DNA of 64,000 nucleotides from Pontitalea aquivivens (GTDB taxonomy: Bacteria > Pseudomonadota > Alphaproteobacteria > Rhodobacterales > Rhodobacteraceae), in the NCBI RefSeq assembly GCF_046507575.1, contig NZ_JBKFEY010000011.1, forward strand, positions 1 through 64,000. Direction: 5' to 3'. Of the stretch, positions 59,711 through 64,000 are shown piece by piece. Below the pieces are notes generated by a model that saw only the letters and a list, made by a program, of their open reading frames with translations, had not been told where the DNA came from and did not search any database. The position numbers and the translations under genes were made by a program. Positions within the stretch are counted from its first letter, which is position 1. Every line of letters begins with the position of its first letter.

Positions 59711-62646
59711 CAGGCCAGATCCTCGGGTTCGGGGTCGTCGGTCATTTCCCATTCGCCATAGCGCGACAGGTGGTCGTAATCGCCCGTGATCGCGGTGGTT
59801 TCCAGCGCGCGGCGGGCGGTAAAGCCCTTGTCGGGGCGCAGATAGGCCGCGATCAGCCGGGTGAACCCGGCCCAGGTTTCGCGGATATCTTCGGGCGATA
59901 CATCGACCTCTCGGGTGGCGCCTTCGCCCCCCAGCTGAACATAGCTGAGCCTGGCGACATCACGCGGGCCGATATCGCCAAAAGCGCCGCGTTCGATCAT
60001 CCCCGCTTCCAGCAACAGTTGCTTGTCAAAGGCCTTTACCTGCGCGTCGCTGGGCGGTTTGCCCGACTTGTAATCCAGCACATGCGCCCGCCCGTCCTGC
60101 AAGATGTCAATCCGGTCGGGGGTTGCGGTCAGGGTAAAGACCGGCGCGGCCAGCGTGATCGATCCTTTCTTTTCGATCACCGCGGGCGTGCCTTCATGCG
60201 CGCGCGCCGCTTCATCCGCGGCAAAGCGGGTTGCGATCCGGGCGATCCGCGCAAGCCAAAGCCGCTGCGCGCTGGGCCAGGGAATTTCCTCGGCCAGAAC
60301 GGTTTCCGCGATTTGCAACAGCCGCGCCACGGCGGCATCGGTCGGCTCATCCTCGGGGCGTTCGGCCACGAAGGTCTCGACGATCCGGTGCAACACCTGT
60401 CCGCGCAGGCGGGGATCGGGTTCGGGACGCAGCGGGTCAAGCGGGCGAAGCCGCAGGATGCGTTGGGCATAGATGGCATAGGGGTCGCGGATCAGGGTCT
60501 TGATCGCGGTCACCGGCAATTCGCGCGGGCGCGCCTCGGCCGGGGGCCGGGGCGAGGGGCGGCGCGCGGACGGCACCCGTTGCGCGGGCGTGTCGATCTG
60601 ATCGGCGCGCCCAAGCCAGACCGCGCCGCGTGCCTGCATCGCGGCCAGCGCCTCGGGGCCGCCCGCATCGGGCAGGCCGCGCAGCAGGTTCGTCAGCCGG
60701 TTCAGCCAGCGCGAGGGGATGGTTTCGGCATCGCTGTCACGTCGCGCGCGCGTCATCACCACCTGCGGGGCACCCATGGCCTGCTGAAAGTCATGCGCCG
60801 ACAGGCCGATCTGGCGTTCGGGCAGCAAAAGCCCCGCTTCTTGCCGCATCCGGCGGCTTAGCCAGGGGTCAGGCGCGGGCATTTCCGGCCAGACCCCTTC
60901 ATTCAGCCCCGCCAGGATCACCAGATCCGCGCCCTGGATGCGCGCCTCCAGCGTCCCGAGGATTGAAATCCCGGGGCGTGCAGCCTCGGCCTGCCGGATC
61001 AGCCCGGTTTGCAGCAGGCTTTGTACAAGATCGGCATAATCGGCGGGTGTATAGCTGCCGCCGTGACCGGCCTCGCGCTGCAATTCGGCGAAAATGCGGG
61101 CGGCTTCCTGCCCGGCATCCTTTAGCCACAATTCGCTGGCCCGGGCGGTGCCACCGGGCCCGGCCGCCAGCGCGCCGGAAAAGGCAAGATGTGTCTCTAT
61201 GCAGGCCGAAAGCGGGGCTTCACCGACCTGATCCAGCCCGCTGATCGCCTGCCCAAGCCAGCTGGCCCAGGCGATCCGATCAGGCTCGGGGCGCTTGTCG
61301 GCCCAGGCTCGCAAGGCGGCGGCATCGGGAAAGGCCGGGCCATGGCGGCGCAGGTGCAGTTCCAGTTCCCGGGCGTAGCGCAGATGCAGGCCGCGACTGG
61401 CCGAGCCCGTCGCCGTCAGCGGATGCTTGAGCAGGATCAGCAGGTTTTCCAGCGACAGCCTGCGCCCCAGCAACCCGGCGACATGGCGCAGGAATCGCCC
61501 CGGCGGGGTCAGCGGCAGGGGCTGGCCCGCACTGTCATCGGGCACGATGCCCCAGCGGTCCAGCGCCGCGGCGACGCGCCGGGTCAGCATCCGGTCCGGT
61601 GTGATCAGGGCGGCCTGGGTGCCGGTTTCGGCCGCCTCGCGCAGGATCAGGGCGATAGCCATGGCTTCCTTGCGCGGATCGCGTGCCTCCAGCAGCGATA
61701 GCCCCGCGACCGCGCCGGGCAGGTCGTGCCACTGCGCGCCCTCTTGCATCCATTGGTCGGTGACGGGCGCGGGGCGCAGGGCCAACGACAATAGCGCGTT
61801 GCGGCGCGGGGCGGTGGGTGCGGTGGCGTGCCAGGGCTGCACATCAGCAGGGCGCATCCCAAGCGCATCCAGCAGCGCCGCAAAGCGATATTGCGGATGA
61901 TCCTCGGCCGGGAAGGCGCCACCGCGCAAGCTGTCCCAGACAGCCGCCGGCATGTCGAAATCGAACCCTGGCAAGACCACATGCCCGCCGGGCAGCCGCG
62001 CGACCGCCTGCATCAGCAGCGCCGTAGCCCCCCGCGATCCGGTCGAGCCCGCGATCACGATCGGATCGGCGGGTGGCCGGGTGGCCCAGCGTGTCGCCAG
62101 CGCCTCGGCCACCAGCCGTTGGCGGGCCTCGGCGTCGGGTGCGGCGTCAGTCTCAAAATAGCGGGCGACGATGCGAATGAAATCCAGGCTGCGGCGCCAG
62201 TGTTCGGCATGGGTTTCGGCGATGTCGAGCTGTTCGAGCATCGCAGGCGTCACACCCTCACTTTGCATTTCCGCAAGCAGGGCGGCAAGGCTGTCGGCCA
62301 GGCCAAACAGACCCTGTCCCGGCGCAAAATCGGGCAGGCGGTGGGTCAGCCCGGCGACCAGTTGCGCCAGTTCCAGCCGGCGGCGCAGCGGCGGAACGGC
62401 GGGCGGATGCCCGGCCAGCGGGTCGCGCCCCAGATCGGTGATCAGCCGGATGCGGGGCAGAAAGCCCATGCCGTGACGGTCGAATTCCTCGCGCACGCGG
62501 CGCTGCATCCGGCCCGAGTTGAGATAGAGTTGCACCCGCGCCATGGATTCGGGGGGACCACCGCCCAGCCGGGCGATCAACCCCGCAACCAGCGCACGGG
62601 GGAAATCGATGCCACAGGGCAGGGCATACAGACGCGGATCAGCCAT
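59710..62646 (-). CDS. addB: Double-strand break repair protein AddB
   Basis: A 978-residue partner of AddA. It has a degenerate helicase-like N-terminal part (GSTGSRG near residue 200 in place of a true P-loop) and a C-terminal RecB-type nuclease with HVLDYKSGKPPSD. The four cysteines that hold an Fe-S cluster in Bacillus AddB are not evident around the nuclease domain (DPYAIYAQRILRL), as is usual in alphaproteobacteria. The start MADPRLYAL at 62646 overlaps the end of the nucleotidyltransferase gene by 8 bp. Confidence 0.93.
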   Translation of the reverse strand: MADPRLYALPCGIDFPRALVAGLIARLGGGPPESMARVQLYLNSGRMQRRVREEFDRHGMGFLPRIRLITDLGRDPLAGHPPAVPPLRRRLELAQLVAGLTHRLPDFAPGQGLFGLADSLAALLAEMQSEGVTPAMLEQLDIAETHAEHWRRSLDFIRIVARYFETDAAPDAEARQRLVAEALATRWATRPPADPIVIAGSTGSRGATALLMQAVARLPGGHVVLPGFDFDMPAAVWDSLRGGAFPAEDHPQYRFAALLDALGMRPADVQPWHATAPTAPRRNALLSLALRPAPVTDQWMQEGAQWHDLPGAVAGLSLLEARDPRKEAMAIALILREAAETGTQAALITPDRMLTRRVAAALDRWGIVPDDSAGQPLPLTPPGRFLRHVAGLLGRRLSLENLLILLKHPLTATGSASRGLHLRYARELELHLRRHGPAFPDAAALRAWADKRPEPDRIAWASWLGQAISGLDQVGEAPLSACIETHLAFSGALAAGPGGTARASELWLKDAGQEAARIFAELQREAGHGGSYTPADYADLVQSLLQTGLIRQAEAARPGISILGTLEARIQGADLVILAGLNEGVWPEMPAPDPWLSRRMRQEAGLLLPERQIGLSAHDFQQAMGAPQVVMTRARRDSDAETIPSRWLNRLTNLLRGLPDAGGPEALAAMQARGAVWLGRADQIDTPAQRVPSARRPSPRPPAEARPRELPVTAIKTLIRDPYAIYAQRILRLRPLDPLRPEPDPRLRGQVLHRIVETFVAERPEDEPTDAAVARLLQIAETVLAEEIPWPSAQRLWLARIARIATRFAADEAARAHEGTPAVIEKKGSITLAAPVFTLTATPDRIDILQDGRAHVLDYKSGKPPSDAQVKAFDKQLLLEAGMIERGAFGDIGPRDVARLSYVQLGGEGATREVDVSPEDIRETWAGFTRLIAAYLRPDKGFTARRALETTAITGDYDHLSRYGEWEMTDDPEPEDLA

Positions 62647-63331
62647 CGCTGCCGTCCAGCATGGCTTCGGCCAGGGCAATGCTTTCGGGCCGCCCGACAT
62701 CGCACCAGCTGCCCTGATGCACGATGCCAAAGGCGCGACCTTCGGCGATCAGCCGGTCCCAGTGCAGGTTGAGCGAGAACACGGTGTCGGGAATTGTTTC
62801 AAGCCCGTGTGGATCGACGATCTGTGCGCCCGAATAGACATATCCCCGGCCGCGGGTGATGCGCCCGTCCGGTCCAAGGGCAAAGTCGCCTTCGCCGCGG
62901 TGGCCCAGGGCACGATCCGGCGGCACCAGCGCAAGCAGCGCGCCCATACGGCCACCGTCCCACGCCGCGCGCAAGGCTGACAGAACATTCGGGCCCGACC
63001 AGACGGCATCGGTGTTCAGCGTGAAGACCGGGCCCGGGCCAAGCAGCGGCAACGCCTTGCGCAGGCCGCCGCCGGTTTCCAGGATGCAGGTGCTTTCATC
63101 CGAAATCAGCACATCCGTGCCTTCCAGGTGGGTCTTGATCTGTGCCGGCAGGTAATGGGTATTGGCGACGACACGCGCCACGCCCGCACCGGCAACAAGG
63201 TCGCGGGCATGATCGATCAGCGGGCGCCCTGCCACCTTGACCAGCGGTTTGGGGCGTGTCGCGGTCAGCGCGCCCATGCGGGTGCCGAACCCGGCGGCAA
63301 ACAGCATCAGCGCATCGGGTGTTGGCCGCAT
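62639..63331 (-). CDS. murU: N-acetylmuramate-1-phosphate uridylyltransferase-like nucleotidyltransferase
   Basis: A 230-residue sugar-phosphate nucleotidyltransferase with LFAAGFGTRMGALTATRPKP at the N-terminus (G-rich NTP loop and Lys), LNTDAVWSG holding the metal-binding Asp, and a left-out hexapeptide domain. In the MurU/AmgK recycling route it would make UDP-MurNAc from MurNAc-1-phosphate, by-passing MurA. The upstream gene encodes the matching kinase and overlaps by 25 bp, supporting that assignment. Confidence 0.85.
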   Translation of the reverse strand: MRPTPDALMLFAAGFGTRMGALTATRPKPLVKVAGRPLIDHARDLVAGAGVARVVANTHYLPAQIKTHLEGTDVLISDESTCILETGGGLRKALPLLGPGPVFTLNTDAVWSGPNVLSALRAAWDGGRMGALLALVPPDRALGHRGEGDFALGPDGRITRGRGYVYSGAQIVDPHGLETIPDTVFSLNLHWDRLIAEGRAFGIVHQGSWCDVGRPESIALAEAMLDGSDG

Positions 63332-64000
63332 TGGTCCTTGATCCTTTGAAGTCGGTCCGGGGTGGGCGGTGGCAGCGCGGCTGTGACCGCGCGCGACAGA
63401 TCCACCAGATCCGGATGGGCCAGGTTACGTTCGATATAGGCCCAGGTTCGCGGCATCAGGTCCAGATAATGCGCCTTTCCCATTGCCATGCACAGCCGCG
63501 CAAAGACGCCCAGAATGCGCAGCGACCGTTGCGCGCCCAAAAGCGCATAGATGGCCGCGAAACGATCCTGCTCCAGCCCGTTTTCGTGCGCATAACGGGC
63601 ACGTTCCCGGGCCTCGGCACAGGCCGGGACATCGCGGCGGGCATCTTGCAGCGCGGATACGAGATCATAGGCCGGATGGCCCGCGACCGCATCCTGAAAA
63701 TCCAGCAGGCCAAGGCGGGCGGGGCCGGTGCGATCGGGAAGCCACAGAAGGTTTTCGGCGTGAAAATCGCGCAGGGCGACAACCGGCGCTTCGCGGTTCA
63801 GCCGCGCGTAGGCGGTCTCGATCAGGGGGGCAAGATCGTCTGCCGCCTGCGAATGCGGCGCATCAATGCCGGGCAGATACCATTCGGCGGTCAGGTGGAC
63901 CAGACCGCCCAGGGCGGGTCCGTCCAGTGGTGCCAGAAAATCGGGGGGTGTGTGGTGGTGCAGCGCGCCAAGCGTGTCGGTAATGGCCGTGTAAAGCTGT
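63307..64000 (-). CDS. amgK: Anomeric sugar kinase AmgK-like (aminoglycoside phosphotransferase family), partial
   Basis: The C-terminal 230 codons of a phosphotransferase continue in frame to the right edge; the N-terminus lies outside the window. The visible part has the kinase catalytic loop LRDFHAENLLWLP and the metal-binding LLDFQDAVAGHPAYDL, the hallmarks of the aminoglycoside phosphotransferase fold, followed by a helical C-terminus ending QHPMR. AmgK phosphorylates MurNAc/GlcNAc at C1 in peptidoglycan recycling, in series with MurU. The 25-bp overlap with murU indicates an operon. Confidence 0.85.
   Translation of the reverse strand, partial: QLYTAITDTLGALHHHTPPDFLAPLDGPALGGLVHLTAEWYLPGIDAPHSQAADDLAPLIETAYARLNREAPVVALRDFHAENLLWLPDRTGPARLGLLDFQDAVAGHPAYDLVSALQDARRDVPACAEARERARYAHENGLEQDRFAAIYALLGAQRSLRILGVFARLCMAMGKAHYLDLMPRTWAYIERNLAHPDLVDLSRAVTAALPPPTPDRLQRIKDQCGQHPMR

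Noticed and set aside
1..64000. CRISPR arrays, insertion sequences, prophage, replication origin
   Set aside because: No regularly spaced repeats, transposase, integrase, phage structural genes or origin-like iterons were seen on either strand.

Overview
The window is about two-thirds G+C and densely coded. Its gene content and order point to an alphaproteobacterium of the Rhodobacterales (Rhodobacteraceae/Roseobacteraceae group). The main pointers are tsaD-gpsA-YciI-EVE facing hemD-mitofilin-hemY, the PhyR-NepR-EcfG general stress locus, tamA-tamB, secB/fxsA facing timA-smr, hslV-hslU, and amgK-murU-addB-addA-trxA. I saw no insertion sequence, integrase, prophage or CRISPR array; this looks like ordinary chromosome with a few accessory blocks.

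Layout. (1) 0.2-6.6 kb: a minus-strand housekeeping operon (tsaD, gpsA, YciI, EVE) diverges from a plus-strand haem/envelope operon (hemD, a mitofilin-like protein, hemY), followed by tRNA-Thr(CGU). (2) 6.7-10.6 kb: a tandem universal stress protein and a P-type cation ATPase diverge around a perfect FNR-type box, suggesting a low-oxygen module. (3) 10.6-20.4 kb: a molybdenum block. moaA-moaD-moaC-DUF2478 lies beside a Tat-exported TMAO/DMSO-reductase-like enzyme that carries its own C-terminal haem c site. The enzyme diverges from a TorR-type regulator, next to a TorS-type hybrid kinase and a TorT-type binding protein. (4) 20.4-26.5 kb: the general stress response core (phyR facing nepR-ecfG-kinase) with nearby likely target genes (DUF1328, phospholipase D-like protein, small exported protein). 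EcfG-type promoters (GGAAC-N16/17-CGTT) can be read in front of these genes, including one perfect palindrome that serves both directions. (5) 26.6-35.6 kb: a BrkB-family membrane protein, then a probable saccharopine-route lysine degradation locus: saccharopine dehydrogenase-like enzyme, LysR regulator, glutaryl-CoA dehydrogenase, a one-chain alpha+beta 2-oxoacid dehydrogenase E1, a FabD-like acyltransferase lacking the malonyl-binding Arg, and an ALDH7-type semialdehyde dehydrogenase. (6) 35.6-42.1 kb: a complete dipeptide/oligopeptide ABC importer diverging from an M19 dipeptidase. (7) 42-51.9 kb: tamB-tamA, idi, secB, fxsA, timA, a probable mltA remnant, smr and a DUF900 lipoprotein. (8) 52-64 kb: hslU and hslV separated by a multi-pass membrane protein, a capsule-synthesis-like orphan, trxA, addA, addB, murU, and amgK running off the right edge.

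The most unusual parts are the lysine-region operon, which pairs a fused E1 and a non-canonical acyltransferase with no E2/E3; the haem-fused TorA-like reductase with its TorRST-like control genes; the palindromic EcfG promoter; and the apparent collapse of mltA to 42 codons. Functions rest on motif reading and context only; no database search was possible.
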